From JBBRSC01 sp038245795 (lineage in GTDB: Bacteria; Actinomycetota; Acidimicrobiia; Acidimicrobiales; Microtrichaceae), in contig JBBRSC010000033.1 of NCBI GenBank assembly GCA_038245795.1, positions 1-19,129 on the forward strand: a stretch of 19,129 bases of DNA. The letters run 5' to 3'. Made by a program: the position numbers and the translations under genes. The notes under the pieces are model-generated. The model had not been told where the DNA came from. It saw only the letters and a list, made by a program, of their open reading frames with translations, and ran no database searches. Below, in pieces: positions 1-11,961 of this stretch. Positions within the stretch are counted from its first letter, which is position 1; each line of letters opens with the position of its first letter.

Positions 1-1260
1 CTGGCGCAACGCCTGGCAGACACAAACCAGTGGAAAGCTGACGGGTTCGCGTCTCCCGCTGATCAGCAAGCGGACCTGGGTGGCACGTCCACCGGTCGAG
101 CAAAGGCAGACCTGACAACATCAGAACGGCTCCGACGGTTCGAAAGGACCGCCGAAGCGTTACGACAAGGGAGACTGTCAGCTGAGCAAGCCGAAGTGAT
201 TGCTGATGCTGCAACAGTGAACCCCGCAGCCGAAGCCGACCTGTTGGGTGCAGCAGAGACTGGGTCGATCAAGAACTTGAAAGACGAAGCAGGACGCAAA
301 AAAGCTGCCGGTGACCCGAACCCTGACGCCACCCGCGACCGGATCCATCAGAAGCGTCGCTGTCGAACATGGACCGACACCGAGGGTGCCTGGAATCTGT
401 CCGCCCGCGGGACCGTCGAAGCAGGTGCCGAGTTCATGATCGCCCTCAACAGGTTGATCGACATCAAATTCAAGGATGCCCGGGCTGCAGGGATCAAAGA
501 ACCACGAGACGCGTACGCGTTCAACGCCCTCATCGAACTCTCACGAATTCATGGCCCCGCTGCTGGGACCGGTGGCGGGCAGCCAGCCGACGCGCAGTCA
601 ACCGTCGACCCAGAGACCGGGAACGATACCGATGGCGAGAACGGTAGCGACCGACACGACGGGACCGGAGCCGACGTCGACCCCGGGGGTGGTGGCGATG
701 AGCCCCGCCGACCACCACGAGCAGCACCGCCAGTACGAGCGAACCCCAAACATTTGGCGCTCATCCGTATCGATCTTGAAGCGCTCATCCGGGGTGCTGT
801 CACCGGCGACGAACTCTGCGAAATCACCGGGGTCGGACCGATCCCCGTGACCACCGCCCGCCGTCTCCTCGGCGACTCCATCCTCAAACTTGTCATCACC
901 AACGGTGTCGACGTCGCGAACGTCTGCCACCTCGGACGTGGCGTCAACACCGCTCAACACCTCGCGCTGCTCTGGACCCACCCGACCTGCACCGTTCAAG
1001 GATGCAACCGCACCCGAACCCAGAACGATCATCGCACCCCCTGGGCCCACAACCCCGAAACGAAACTGGCGAACATCGACCCGCTCTGCGAACACCACCA
1101 CCAACTCAAAACCCGAAACAACTTCCAACTTGCCGCAGGCGTCGGACGACGACCACAAGTCCCACCCAACGATCCGCGCCACCCCGACCACCCTCGGCAG
1201 GAATCGGGGCACCGAGCCGGGCCGGCGCTTCAGGAAACGCCACTAGTTTCACGTTCGTGA
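1..1260 (+). CDS. DUF222 / HNH endonuclease domain protein (5' end missing)
   Basis: The reading frame is open from the first base, so the true start lies left of the window; 419 residues are visible. The N-terminal part (about residues 30-70, with TSERLRRFERTAEALRQG and LSAEQAEVIADAA) resembles DUF222, the helical domain that precedes HNH nucleases in actinobacterial proteins of the mycobacterial 13E12-repeat type. A Gly/Asp-rich acidic linker lies near residues 185-225. The C-terminal HNH module shows C330 and C335, then N342-D343-H344, and PLCEHHHQ at 361-368; C363 and the following histidines would complete the metal site. Such genes are multicopy in actinobacteria and often linked to mobile DNA, but no transposase or inverted repeats are visible here. 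Substrate and role are unknown. An in-frame ATG at 196 exists but would cut into the DUF222 region. The family call is firm; actual nuclease activity is inferred. Confidence 0.88.
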   Translation: MAQRLADTNQWKADGFASPADQQADLGGTSTGRAKADLTTSERLRRFERTAEALRQGRLSAEQAEVIADAATVNPAAEADLLGAAETGSIKNLKDEAGRKKAAGDPNPDATRDRIHQKRRCRTWTDTEGAWNLSARGTVEAGAEFMIALNRLIDIKFKDARAAGIKEPRDAYAFNALIELSRIHGPAAGTGGGQPADAQSTVDPETGNDTDGENGSDRHDGTGADVDPGGGGDEPRRPPRAAPPVRANPKHLALIRIDLEALIRGAVTGDELCEITGVGPIPVTTARRLLGDSILKLVITNGVDVANVCHLGRGVNTAQHLALLWTHPTCTVQGCNRTRTQNDHRTPWAHNPETKLANIDPLCEHHHQLKTRNNFQLAAGVGRRPQVPPNDPRHPDHPRQESGHRAGPALQETPLVSRS

Positions 1261-1262
1261 AA
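1247..1262 (+). promoter_or_regulatory. 16-bp dyad overlapping the stop codon and the next gene's SD
   Basis: TTTCACG-TT-CGTGAAA is a perfect 7-bp inverted repeat with a 2-nt centre. It spans the HNH gene's TGA (1258-1260), and its right arm runs into AAAGGA (1260-1265), the apparent Shine-Dalgarno of the GTG start at 1271. The symmetry and spacing suit a dimeric repressor operator. A 2-nt loop is too tight for a good RNA hairpin unless inner pairs open. No bound factor can be named. Confidence 0.35.
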
Positions 1263-1270
1263 GGACCCGC

Positions 1271-2290
1271 GTGCCGAGGCTGATCTCTGAAATCACTGAG
1301 ATCGTCACCGGGCTGGGCATGACTGGGGCAGATCGGGTCGAGGACGCTCTCGCATCCCGACCGGCCGCGCTGATGGCCGTGGACGATGTCATCTGGGCTC
1401 GGGTGTGCGCCGCATTCGAGGACCGGAGCCTGCACGCCGCATTCCTGGGCGCCTTCGCCAATGGACGGGCCTTTCTCTGGGCCGACGACGGCCTTCGCGG
1501 TCGACTCCCGCTTCGAGTCGAATGGCGCGGATCAGCGCGTACTCCGACCGACGACCAGGTGCCAGCTGATCTCCGCATCGATCACGTCTACCTGGTCAGC
1601 TGCAAGTACCTATCGAAGATCCTTCACAACGCATCACCGGCATCGCTCTTCGACCGTTGCCTCGCCAGCTCGCATCGCCGCACGACCGACCCGGATTGGT
1701 TCGCAACGGTCGCCCCGTCGCTCTACCAGCAGCTCTACCGCGAAGCTCGGCAGAACATCCCACGAGGGGTCGAGTTTCCGGAGCGTGTCGGCGACCTCGA
1801 CCAGTCGCAGCGACGAGAACTGTCGAAGGCCCTGACCTCCGGTTGGTCTCCAGCCGGAGACGCTCGCTACCGCGAACTCTCGAACGCCGTGTCGGCAGAA
1901 TCGGCGCGTCGTTGGAATGAGGCACTCGCCTCCTCCTCCGAACGTCGTCTGATGCTCTGGCGCCTCCTCAGAATTGGCTCGGCGCCGTACTTCGTGCTCG
2001 GAACCGGTGCTGGCGACACCCTCCGCCTGCGTGTGATGACCCCGTGGGACTGGAACCAGGCCTTCGAGTTGAAGCGCCTCACGATCGTGGCCGAGTCCAT
2101 GGGCCAACCCCGCGTGGGTTGGGATGCGACCGTCAAGGAGCTGGTCACCGGCCACGAGCGGTCCGTGCGCGGGCACATCGAGATCCGCTGGAGCCACGGT
2201 CGCTTCGGCGGACGACCCGAAGCCAAGGTGTACCTCGACACGGCCCACAGAGACGTCCCCGGCTACGAACCACTGACCGCGGCTGGCTGA
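1271..2290 (+). CDS. Conserved-looking hypothetical protein, possible PD-(D/E)XK-like fold
   Basis: I do not recognise this 339-residue protein with certainty. The GTG start is chosen because AAAGGA sits 5 nt upstream and no better start follows closely. It begins 10 nt after the HNH stop, so the two are probably co-transcribed. It is soluble, with no signal peptide or membrane segment, and is rich in Arg and Trp. The most distinctive part is residues 98-120: PADLRID, a hydrophobic strand HVYLV, then SCKYLSKILHN. The Asp-strand-SxK pattern (D100/D104, S110, K112) is reminiscent of PD-(D/E)XK nuclease cores in which the acidic residue of ExK is replaced, but no confirming glutamate follows at the expected place. 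The C-terminal third (about 240-330) looks like a second beta-rich domain. Third-position GC is high and consistent with a real gene. Its 3' end overlaps the convergent nei2 gene by 28 bp. The function stays open. Confidence 0.75.
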   Translation: MPRLISEITEIVTGLGMTGADRVEDALASRPAALMAVDDVIWARVCAAFEDRSLHAAFLGAFANGRAFLWADDGLRGRLPLRVEWRGSARTPTDDQVPADLRIDHVYLVSCKYLSKILHNASPASLFDRCLASSHRRTTDPDWFATVAPSLYQQLYREARQNIPRGVEFPERVGDLDQSQRRELSKALTSGWSPAGDARYRELSNAVSAESARRWNEALASSSERRLMLWRLLRIGSAPYFVLGTGAGDTLRLRVMTPWDWNQAFELKRLTIVAESMGQPRVGWDATVKELVTGHERSVRGHIEIRWSHGRFGGRPEAKVYLDTAHRDVPGYEPLTAAG

Positions 2291-3072
2291 CAGTTCGGAC
2301 ACCAGAAGGTGACCCGTGCCAGCTCGCCTTGTGTCCGACGCTCGATCGGCGTTGAACATCGACGGCACGGCTGACCGCGACGTCCGTACACGGCCAGCCC
2401 GCCCGCCACCGTCGTACGCTCGCCGGCGCCCAGATTCGCCAGGAGCAAACGGTTGGCCCTCGCCAGGAGAGCGTGGCGCTGTTCGCGGGTGATCCGACCG
2501 AGCGATGTGAATGGATTCACCCGCTCTGCCCAACACACTTCGCTTTTGTAGACATTGCCGATGCCATTGCCGACCCGCTGATCCAACAACACCTCGCCGA
2601 TCCCCACCGGTGCGCCGGCGGCCTGATCGGATTCGATCTGCTCCATGCGGACCAAGCACACATCGAGGTCGGCGCCGACCTGACACAGATCGGGGCCGAG
2701 GTGAACCAGCGGCGATCGCGACGTGCCCAGCAGGTCCGTCGGAAATGTGCGCACGATCGGCGCTGTGAAGCACACCGCCACCCAATCAGGCACGTCAATC
2801 CGGACCCTCGCCAGGTGCGCCGCTTTCCGCCATCGCTCGCCGGACCGATAGAGATGCCAACTCCCCGTCATCCGCATGTGGGTCTCGAGCGTCAGGCCAC
2901 CCGAGAATCCCATGAGGAGATGCTTGCCATGTGCTTCGACCGACTCAATCGTCTCGCCGATTCGTGGACGGGCACCGACCAACCGTTGGGCTTCGAATCG
3001 CTGCACCTCCGCGCCCGCCAAGGCCGGGCGCAACCGCGCGGCAGAACGATGGATCGTGTCTCCCTCGGGCAT
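2263..3072 (-). CDS. nei2: Endonuclease VIII-like DNA glycosylase/AP lyase (Fpg/Nei family, Nei2 type)
   Basis: This base-excision repair enzyme removes oxidised bases and nicks the abasic site. The start is set at the ATG giving MPEGDTIHRSA, because Pro2 must become the N-terminal nucleophile after Met removal; a longer frame to 3114 would bury it. Visible elements in the 269-aa product are P2 and E3, the beta-hairpin lysine K50 (AHGKHLLM), the helix-two-turn-helix region near 160-180 (VLLDQRVGNGIGNVYKSE), and a C-terminal zinc finger with C236, C239, C258 and C261. The EGDT start and the finger spacing fit the actinobacterial Nei type (Rv3297-like) rather than classic MutM. It is transcribed divergently from the PPOX gene and lies downstream of lhr on the same strand; in M. 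tuberculosis the orthologous pair is directly adjacent. A TAGGGT box 7 nt before the ATG suggests a leaderless transcript. Confidence 0.94.
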   Translation of the reverse strand: MPEGDTIHRSAARLRPALAGAEVQRFEAQRLVGARPRIGETIESVEAHGKHLLMGFSGGLTLETHMRMTGSWHLYRSGERWRKAAHLARVRIDVPDWVAVCFTAPIVRTFPTDLLGTSRSPLVHLGPDLCQVGADLDVCLVRMEQIESDQAAGAPVGIGEVLLDQRVGNGIGNVYKSEVCWAERVNPFTSLGRITREQRHALLARANRLLLANLGAGERTTVAGGLAVYGRRGQPCRRCSTPIERRTQGELARVTFWCPNCQPAAVSGS

Positions 3073-3079
3073 TGCCCTC

Positions 3080-3085
3080 ACCCTA
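3080..3085 (-). promoter_or_regulatory. Putative leaderless -10 box (TAGGGT) of nei2
   Basis: On the minus strand TAGGGT (TAnnnT type) ends 7 nt before the nei2 ATG, the distance at which transcription would begin on or next to the start codon. A TTCACC at 3106-3101 could act as -35 but its spacer is only 15 bp. The GAGG of GGTGAGG is only 3-4 nt from the ATG, too close for a normal Shine-Dalgarno, which favours the leaderless reading. Confidence 0.45.
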
Positions 3086-3186
3086 CGTACTGGCACTGAC
3101 GGTGAACTCGGCACCCGAAGCTGGCACGGTTTCTTGCGTCCGGCGAAAGTTTCGGTGCCCAGAACAACCGGGGGGACGGCGATACG

Positions 3187-3192
3187 TAGGGT
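3187..3192 (+). promoter_or_regulatory. Putative leaderless -10 box (TAGGGT) of the PPOX gene
   Basis: TAGGGT is followed by 6 nt and then ATG at 3199, matching the actinobacterial TAnnnT-N6-9-ATG arrangement of leaderless genes. No convincing -35 hexamer is seen about 17 bp upstream. It lies inside the right arm of the 14-bp inverted repeat. Confidence 0.45.
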
Positions 3193-3198
3193 GAGGAC

Positions 3199-3609
3199 AT
3201 GCGCTTTCCTCCGTCGTCACTCGCTCAACCCGACGTCGTGACCTTCCTGACCGAGCACCACCTCGCGTCCTTCACGACCGTTGGCTCCGATGGTCGGCCC
3301 CATTCGGTGCCCGTGGGCTTCACGTGGGACCCCGAATCCGGCCTCGCTCGGGTCATCACACGGGTGAAATCCGCCAAGGCCCGGCGGATCCTTGCCCATC
3401 CGGGAAGTCCGGTTGCGATCTGTCAGGTTGATCGGGGTCGGTGGGTCGCACTGGAGGGCCGCGCCATCGTGACCCAGGATCCGGATCGGATCGCCGAGGC
3501 GGTCGCCCGGTATGCGGTCCGCTACCGCCAGCCCGAGGAGAACCCCGATCGGATCGCCATCGAGGTCACCGTCGAACACGTCCTCGGATCACGCGGGCTG
3601 TTCGGCTAG
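3199..3609 (+). CDS. PPOX-class (F420/flavin-dependent) oxidoreductase, Rv1155-like
   Basis: This 136-aa protein has the layout of the pyridoxamine 5'-phosphate oxidase-like split-barrel family. A short N-terminal helix (VVTFLTEHHLASFTTV) is followed by strands at GRPHSVPVGFTW and ARVITRVKSAKARRIL, then SPVAICQVDRGRWVALEGRAIV, and a C-terminal helix and strand. This pattern fits the small actinobacterial proteins annotated as probable F420-dependent enzymes (TIGR03618, Rv1155 family), which act as cytosolic homodimers on a flavin or deazaflavin cofactor. The physiological substrate cannot be read from sequence. The gene stands alone on the plus strand between nei2 and lhr, both on the minus strand. 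Start choice is firm: the ATG directly follows a TAGGGT box and the family's first helix starts within 10 residues. Confidence 0.85.
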   Translation: MRFPPSSLAQPDVVTFLTEHHLASFTTVGSDGRPHSVPVGFTWDPESGLARVITRVKSAKARRILAHPGSPVAICQVDRGRWVALEGRAIVTQDPDRIAEAVARYAVRYRQPEENPDRIAIEVTVEHVLGSRGLFG

Positions 3610-3625
3610 AGCCCGATCGCGGCTC
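3609..3625. terminator. Weak hairpin between convergent PPOX and lhr genes
   Basis: GAGCC and GGCTC form a 5-bp stem with a 7-nt loop directly at the PPOX stop codon. There is no T tract. The 60-bp convergent gap shows nothing stronger, so this is a weak candidate for a shared transcript end. Confidence 0.2.
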
Positions 3626-3669
3626 CCCTGTTCGAAGTCAGTTGGCGCCACAGAGAAGCGGGTCCTCAA

Positions 3670-8259
<4,590 letters not shown>

Positions 8260-8261
8260 GC

Positions 8262-10463
8262 TCAGGCGCCCGTCGCTCCGACGTCCCCGAACGACATTTG
8301 CCCGCTGTGCTCTGGAGCGAACGCTGGCGCAACCTCGACGGGCGCACTCTGGACCGGACGCAGGACCTCGGGCAGCTCCGTGACTGCCAGCAGTGACAGC
8401 CGTCGGGTGGCACGGGTCAGCGCGACGTACAGCGTTTGTGCCCCGCGATGCTCGTTCTCGAGGATTGCGGTTGGTTCGACGACAATGCACGCGTCCAGTT
8501 CGAGGCCCTTGATGAGATTGACGGGCGCCACGGTCACCTGATGATCGAGCGACCCGCGCTGTGCCCGTCCGTAGTCGATGTCGTGATCCTTGAGGGCCTG
8601 CTCGATACGCGCCAGCCATGGACCAGGCGCAATGATCCCCACGTTGCCGGCGCCGACCGCCTCGAGTTCCCGTCGAACGGCGGTCGCCAGGTCGTCAGCG
8701 AACCCCCATTCCGAGCTGCGTTCGATGATCGGCTCGTCACCGGTCTCCCTGACAGACGACGGCGGGGTGAGGTTCGGAGCCGCCAGGGTCAACACCTTCG
8801 CCGCCAACGCCATAGCCGGGCCGGGCAATCGATACCCGATCGTGAGCTCCGCGAACCTCGGCGTGCGTCGATCGGGAAGATGGCGAAGGACGCTGTCCCA
8901 GGAATCGTGCGCCTGGGCGCTCGTTGCCTGCGCAATGTCACCAACGATTGTCATCGAACCATTGAGGGAGCGACGGTCGATCACGCGTAATTCCATCGGT
9001 GACAGATCCTGCGCCTCGTCGACGACGATGTGGCCGTAGGTGCGGATGCCATCGGAGTCACGATGTTTCGGCCGCGGGCCGAGCAGTTCCAATGCTTCGT
9101 CGAGCAACGGGACGTCATGGGTGGTCCACAACACTTTTGATGCGTCGGCAGCTCGTTCGCGGCGCAGGCCCGACAGCTCGGAATCGCTGAAGAACTTCGA
9201 ACCCGCACTGGCGAGCAGCGCCCTCGATCCGAACAGGTCGTTCAGCAGCTCCGCAGGGGTGAAGACTGGCCACATCCGTTCCAGCGCCTCACGAACCTCG
9301 TATAGATCGCGGATCCGTTCCCGGATGACCTTCGGCTCCAGCGGCTCGCGCATCTTCGAGTTGAGCAGCTCGAAGAACGCCTGATCGAGGAACTTCCGTC
9401 CGCTGTTGTGACCCCGTGCCCGACGCCGGGCGAACGCAATGAGTTCCTCGGAGTCAGCCCGAGTCACGCGGAGCTTCTCGACACCCAACGGAATGATGGC
9501 GGTCTCGCGCAGCGGTCGCTGACGATCTCGAACCGCACGAGCGAGCAGACGACACATCCTCAGGTCACCCTTGACCCTCGCAATCGCCGGTTCCTCGATG
9601 CCAATGGCCCGAATGTGGGGCACCAGGTCAGCGAGTACCGAGATCTCCACGCCTGCCTCTCCGAGCGACGGCAGGACCTGCTCGATATAGGAGAGAAAGA
9701 GCCGGTTGGGCCCGATGACCAGCACCCCTTGGCCTTCGAGCGGGAAACGGTGGGTATACAGCAGATAGGCCGCCCGATGCAGCGCCACAACGGTCTTACC
9801 CGTACCCGGACCACCCTGCACGACCAGCACGCCGCTCAGATCGGAGCGAATCACCTCGTCCTGTTCGCCCTGGATCGTGGCGACGATGTCCGACAACTTG
9901 CCGGACCGAGCCGATTCGAGCGCCGCGATCAGAGCGCCCTCGCCCTGCACGGTTCCCTGATCCAGACCCTCGGCGGCGGAACCGAACAACTCGTCGTCCA
10001 TACCCAGCAGCGTCCGGTTGCGGGTCGCGAAGTGGCGGCGACGGACGAGGCCCATGGGATCTCGCCCGGTGGCCCGATAGAACGACTCGGCCAACGGTGC
10101 CCGCCAGTCGACCACCACCGGATCCTGATGATCGTCGGAGACCGCGATCCGCCCGATGTAGAACCGTTCGAGGCCGTTCTCGTCCAGCGCCGCTATGACG
10201 TCGGGATCGTTGGCGATCGACGGCGGAGGGTACAAGTCGATCCGGCCGAACACCAGGGACTGATCGCCCAAGTTCAACTGGTTCAACCGCTGCGCCATCT
10301 GATCAACCACGACATCACGTTCATACCGGGCCTGGAACGTTCCGCCTGCGCCGATCTCGCTGATGCCCCCCACTGCGCGGGCATCACGCCGCGTGCGATC
10401 CAGGCATTCGTATGCGTGATCGAAGTATGCCTGCTCAGCCGCGAGCTCGTTCTGTTCAGTCAC
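8262..10463 (-). CDS. helD: HelD/HelR-type superfamily 1 ATPase (RNA polymerase recycling factor)
   Basis: This UvrD-like NTPase belongs to the HelD group, which in Firmicutes and actinobacteria binds RNA polymerase and ejects it from stalled complexes; actinobacterial HelR members also displace rifamycins. In the 733-aa product an N-terminal coiled-coil-like arm (about 1-65, EQAYFDHAYECLDRTRRD) precedes the ATPase. Walker A GPGTGKT is at 218-224, Walker B IVVDEAQD at 479-486, motif III-like GDIAQAT at 508-514, motif V region NLIKGLELDACIVVEP at 649-664, and motif VI TLYVALTRATRRL at 677-689. The inserted region between about 250 and 470 would hold the primary-channel domain. The GTG start at 10463 fits the family N-terminus, but no strong SD is seen. 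It is upstream of and coupled to lhr. True helicases such as UvrD/Rep differ in having extended 1B/2B domains, so HelD is the better call. Rifamycin resistance is not shown by sequence. Confidence 0.88.
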   Translation of the reverse strand: MTEQNELAAEQAYFDHAYECLDRTRRDARAVGGISEIGAGGTFQARYERDVVVDQMAQRLNQLNLGDQSLVFGRIDLYPPPSIANDPDVIAALDENGLERFYIGRIAVSDDHQDPVVVDWRAPLAESFYRATGRDPMGLVRRRHFATRNRTLLGMDDELFGSAAEGLDQGTVQGEGALIAALESARSGKLSDIVATIQGEQDEVIRSDLSGVLVVQGGPGTGKTVVALHRAAYLLYTHRFPLEGQGVLVIGPNRLFLSYIEQVLPSLGEAGVEISVLADLVPHIRAIGIEEPAIARVKGDLRMCRLLARAVRDRQRPLRETAIIPLGVEKLRVTRADSEELIAFARRRARGHNSGRKFLDQAFFELLNSKMREPLEPKVIRERIRDLYEVREALERMWPVFTPAELLNDLFGSRALLASAGSKFFSDSELSGLRRERAADASKVLWTTHDVPLLDEALELLGPRPKHRDSDGIRTYGHIVVDEAQDLSPMELRVIDRRSLNGSMTIVGDIAQATSAQAHDSWDSVLRHLPDRRTPRFAELTIGYRLPGPAMALAAKVLTLAAPNLTPPSSVRETGDEPIIERSSEWGFADDLATAVRRELEAVGAGNVGIIAPGPWLARIEQALKDHDIDYGRAQRGSLDHQVTVAPVNLIKGLELDACIVVEPTAILENEHRGAQTLYVALTRATRRLSLLAVTELPEVLRPVQSAPVEVAPAFAPEHSGQMSFGDVGATGA

Positions 10464-10498
10464 GTTGGTAGGGGGCCCTCATGAATGCCGATATCTCG

Positions 10499-10522
10499 AC
10501 GGAAGCACGCATCTACTTCCGT
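10499..10522 (-). promoter_or_regulatory. Hairpin in the presumed 5' leader of helD
   Basis: ACGGAAG and CTTCCGT form a 7-bp stem with a 10-nt loop, about 36 nt upstream of the helD GTG. A second short stem, CCCCG-GGTT-CGGGG, lies at about 10528-10541. Either may shape the leader RNA. There is no T tract after the stems on the minus strand, so an intrinsic terminator for the upstream small gene is not well supported. Confidence 0.3.
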
Positions 10523-10549
10523 TGTCGCCCCGGGTTCGGGGGATCGTCA

Positions 10550-10581
10550 ATTGTAGCCACGAGCCCCGCCGCTTCAGTCAA
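10550..10581 (-). promoter_or_regulatory. Candidate promoter for helD-lhr
   Basis: On the minus strand TACAAT (10555-10550) is a good -10 match. TTGACT (10581-10576) could be the -35, but the spacer is 20 bp, longer than usual. The -35 overlaps the stop codon of the small upstream gene. A start site near 10543 would give a leader of about 80 nt. Confidence 0.35.
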
Positions 10582-10859
10582 CGGCCAGGTTCCTCACCGA
10601 TTTCCGCCAGAGCGTCGCGTAGGGCACCGCGCAGCCGTCGAGCGACCGTCGGATCGAGGTGTGCGACGAGGCCGTAGCCAGCGCGGCCGACCTCCTCGAT
10701 CGTCACCACAACTCGCGGTTGGTCATCGTCGTAATCATCGACGACAGCCACCGCCCAGGACACCGAGGGGTCGTCGCCCTGTTCAGGGGTGGCTGCATCA
10801 TCAATCGATCGGCGCATCGGCCCAGTGAACCAGACCCCGGCTCGGGCCATCGGCACCAC
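10578..10859 (-). CDS. Small acidic hypothetical protein
   Basis: I do not recognise a named family. The frame encodes at most 93 residues and is acidic in the middle (VVDDYDDDQ). A predicted strand follows (PRVVVTIEEVGRAG), then an amphipathic helix (PTVARRLRGALRDALAEIG). The pattern of an IEE strand followed by a helix of alternating Arg and Leu resembles short conserved actinobacterial proteins found as single-domain hypotheticals. The start is uncertain: GTG at 10859 or 10856, or ATG at 10850, which gives MARAGVWFTG. No clear SD is visible. The gene diverges from hemE, and the two 5' ends are only about 20 bp apart. It lies on the same strand as helD with a 114-bp gap, so it could be the first gene of that unit. 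It does not overlap a better frame, and its GC pattern looks coding. Confidence 0.6.
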   Translation of the reverse strand: MVPMARAGVWFTGPMRRSIDDAATPEQGDDPSVSWAVAVVDDYDDDQPRVVVTIEEVGRAGYGLVAHLDPTVARRLRGALRDALAEIGEEPGR

Positions 10860-10865
10860 GCGGGA

Positions 10866-10871
10866 TACCGT
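10866..10871 (+). promoter_or_regulatory. Putative leaderless -10 box (TACCGT) of hemE
   Basis: TACCGT fits TAnnnT and is followed by 7 nt and then the GTG at 10879, the same geometry as at nei2 and the PPOX gene. No SD-like sequence precedes either GTG candidate. No clear -35 is visible; the expected area falls in the start of the divergent small gene. Confidence 0.35.
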
Positions 10872-10878
10872 GAACGAC

Positions 10879-11961
10879 GTGACCCCGCCCGATCATCGCC
10901 ACTCGAACTTCATCCGAGCGTGTCGTTCCGAGCCCCACGATCAGGTTCCGGTGTGGTTCATGCGCCAAGCAGGACGCTCGCTCCCGGAGTACCGCGCGAT
11001 CCGCGGTGCAGGCTCGATCCTCCAGGCCATTGCCCAGCCGGAACTCGCCGCCGAGATCACGCTGCAGCCGGTTCGTCGCTACGGCACCGACGCCGCCATT
11101 CTCTACTCGGACATCATGACCCCGGTTCACGCCATCGGCTTCGGCGTGGACATCGAACCAGGCATCGGCCCAGTCGTCGAGCATCCGTTCCGCTCCCGCG
11201 ACGACCTCCAACGGATCCGACCACTCGACGCCGCCGCCGACACCCCGTATGTCATCGAGACCGTGGAGATCCTCGCCAAGGAGCTGACCGTTCCGTTGAT
11301 CGCCTTTGCCGGCGCGCCGTTCACGGTTGCGAGCTACCTGCTCGAAGGCCGACCGTCCCGCACCTACACCGCCACCAAGTCACTCATGTACCGCGACGAG
11401 TCCTTGTGGTTCGAGCTCATGGATCGCCTTGCGGATCTGGCCATCGCATCGCTGCGCTCCCAGATCTCCGCGGGCGCCAGCGCCGTGCAACTGTTCGACT
11501 CGTGGGCGGGAGCGCTCAGCCCCGCCGACTATCGGCACTACGTTCTGCCGGCATCATCGAAGGTGTTCGCCGCAGCGGCGGAATGGGACGTTCCCCGCAT
11601 TCATTTCGGGGTCATCACCGGCGAACTCCTGGGACTCATGGCCGAGGCCGGCGCTGACGTCGTCGGTGTCGACTGGCGCACGCCGCTCGACGTTGCCCGA
11701 CGGCGAGTGCCCGCTGATCGAGCGTTGCAGGGCAATCTCGACCCGGCGCTGATCGTGGCGGGGTGGAGCGCCACCGAGCGGGGCGCGGGTGAGGTGTTGG
11801 CCGCCAACGCAGCCCATCCGGGCCACATCTTCAATCTTGGACACGGTGTCCTGCCCGAGAGTGACCCAACGGTGCTCGAACAACTCGTGGACCTCGTGCA
11901 CCGAGAAGGCATCGTCAGCGCGCCGACCGAGGCCAGCCCGGCCGGCACCGGGCACGCATGA
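10879..11961 (+). CDS. hemE: Uroporphyrinogen III decarboxylase
   Basis: HemE removes four acetate carboxyls from uroporphyrinogen III to give coproporphyrinogen III, the substrate of the coproporphyrin-dependent haem branch. The 360-aa product has typical length. It shows the substrate-binding motif PVWFMRQAGRSLPEYR with R29 and R33, the catalytic aspartate D78 in ILYSDIMTP, the APFTVASYLLEG loop, and NLGHGVLP with H322; these correspond to human R37, R41, D86 and H339. The start is placed at GTG 10879 behind a TACCGT box. GTG 10870 and an ATG at 10789 are in frame, but the latter would overlap the divergent gene and add a non-conserved leader. Its TGA overlaps the hemH ATG by 4 bp (ATGA), so the two are translationally coupled. 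It is the first gene of the hemE-hemH-hemY-lnt cluster. Confidence 0.95.
   Translation: MTPPDHRHSNFIRACRSEPHDQVPVWFMRQAGRSLPEYRAIRGAGSILQAIAQPELAAEITLQPVRRYGTDAAILYSDIMTPVHAIGFGVDIEPGIGPVVEHPFRSRDDLQRIRPLDAAADTPYVIETVEILAKELTVPLIAFAGAPFTVASYLLEGRPSRTYTATKSLMYRDESLWFELMDRLADLAIASLRSQISAGASAVQLFDSWAGALSPADYRHYVLPASSKVFAAAAEWDVPRIHFGVITGELLGLMAEAGADVVGVDWRTPLDVARRRVPADRALQGNLDPALIVAGWSATERGAGEVLAANAAHPGHIFNLGHGVLPESDPTVLEQLVDLVHREGIVSAPTEASPAGTGHA

Larger units (their letters stand above)
3076..3196. repeat. 14-bp inverted repeat bracketing the nei2/PPOX divergent promoter region
   Basis: CCTCACCCTACGTA at 3076-3089 is the exact reverse complement of TACGTAGGGTGAGG at 3183-3196. Read toward each gene, both copies give the same TACGTAGGGTGAGG leading straight into the ATG of nei2 (3072, minus strand) and of the PPOX gene (3199, plus strand). 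The arms are 93 bp apart. The mirrored placement suggests a shared promoter or operator element. Confidence 0.6.

Noticed and set aside
598..1212. 204-aa minus-strand open frame
   Set aside because: It lies antisense to the HNH domain region and is explained by the codon bias of that gene.
1634..2785. 383-aa minus-strand open frame
   Set aside because: It overlaps the 339-aa plus-strand gene and, in another frame, nei2, both of which have coding signals; its translation has no recognisable domain.
3073..3114. 14-residue N-terminal extension of Nei2
   Set aside because: The catalytic Pro2 of MPEGD must be at the N-terminus.
8260..8619. 120-residue N-terminal extension of Lhr
   Set aside because: It is Arg-rich, lies in the coding region of helD in another frame, and precedes the normal Lhr N-terminus.
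10659..11657. 332-aa plus-strand open frame over hemE
   Set aside because: It is a frame-shifted shadow of hemE, low in hydrophobic order and rich in Arg/His/Pro.
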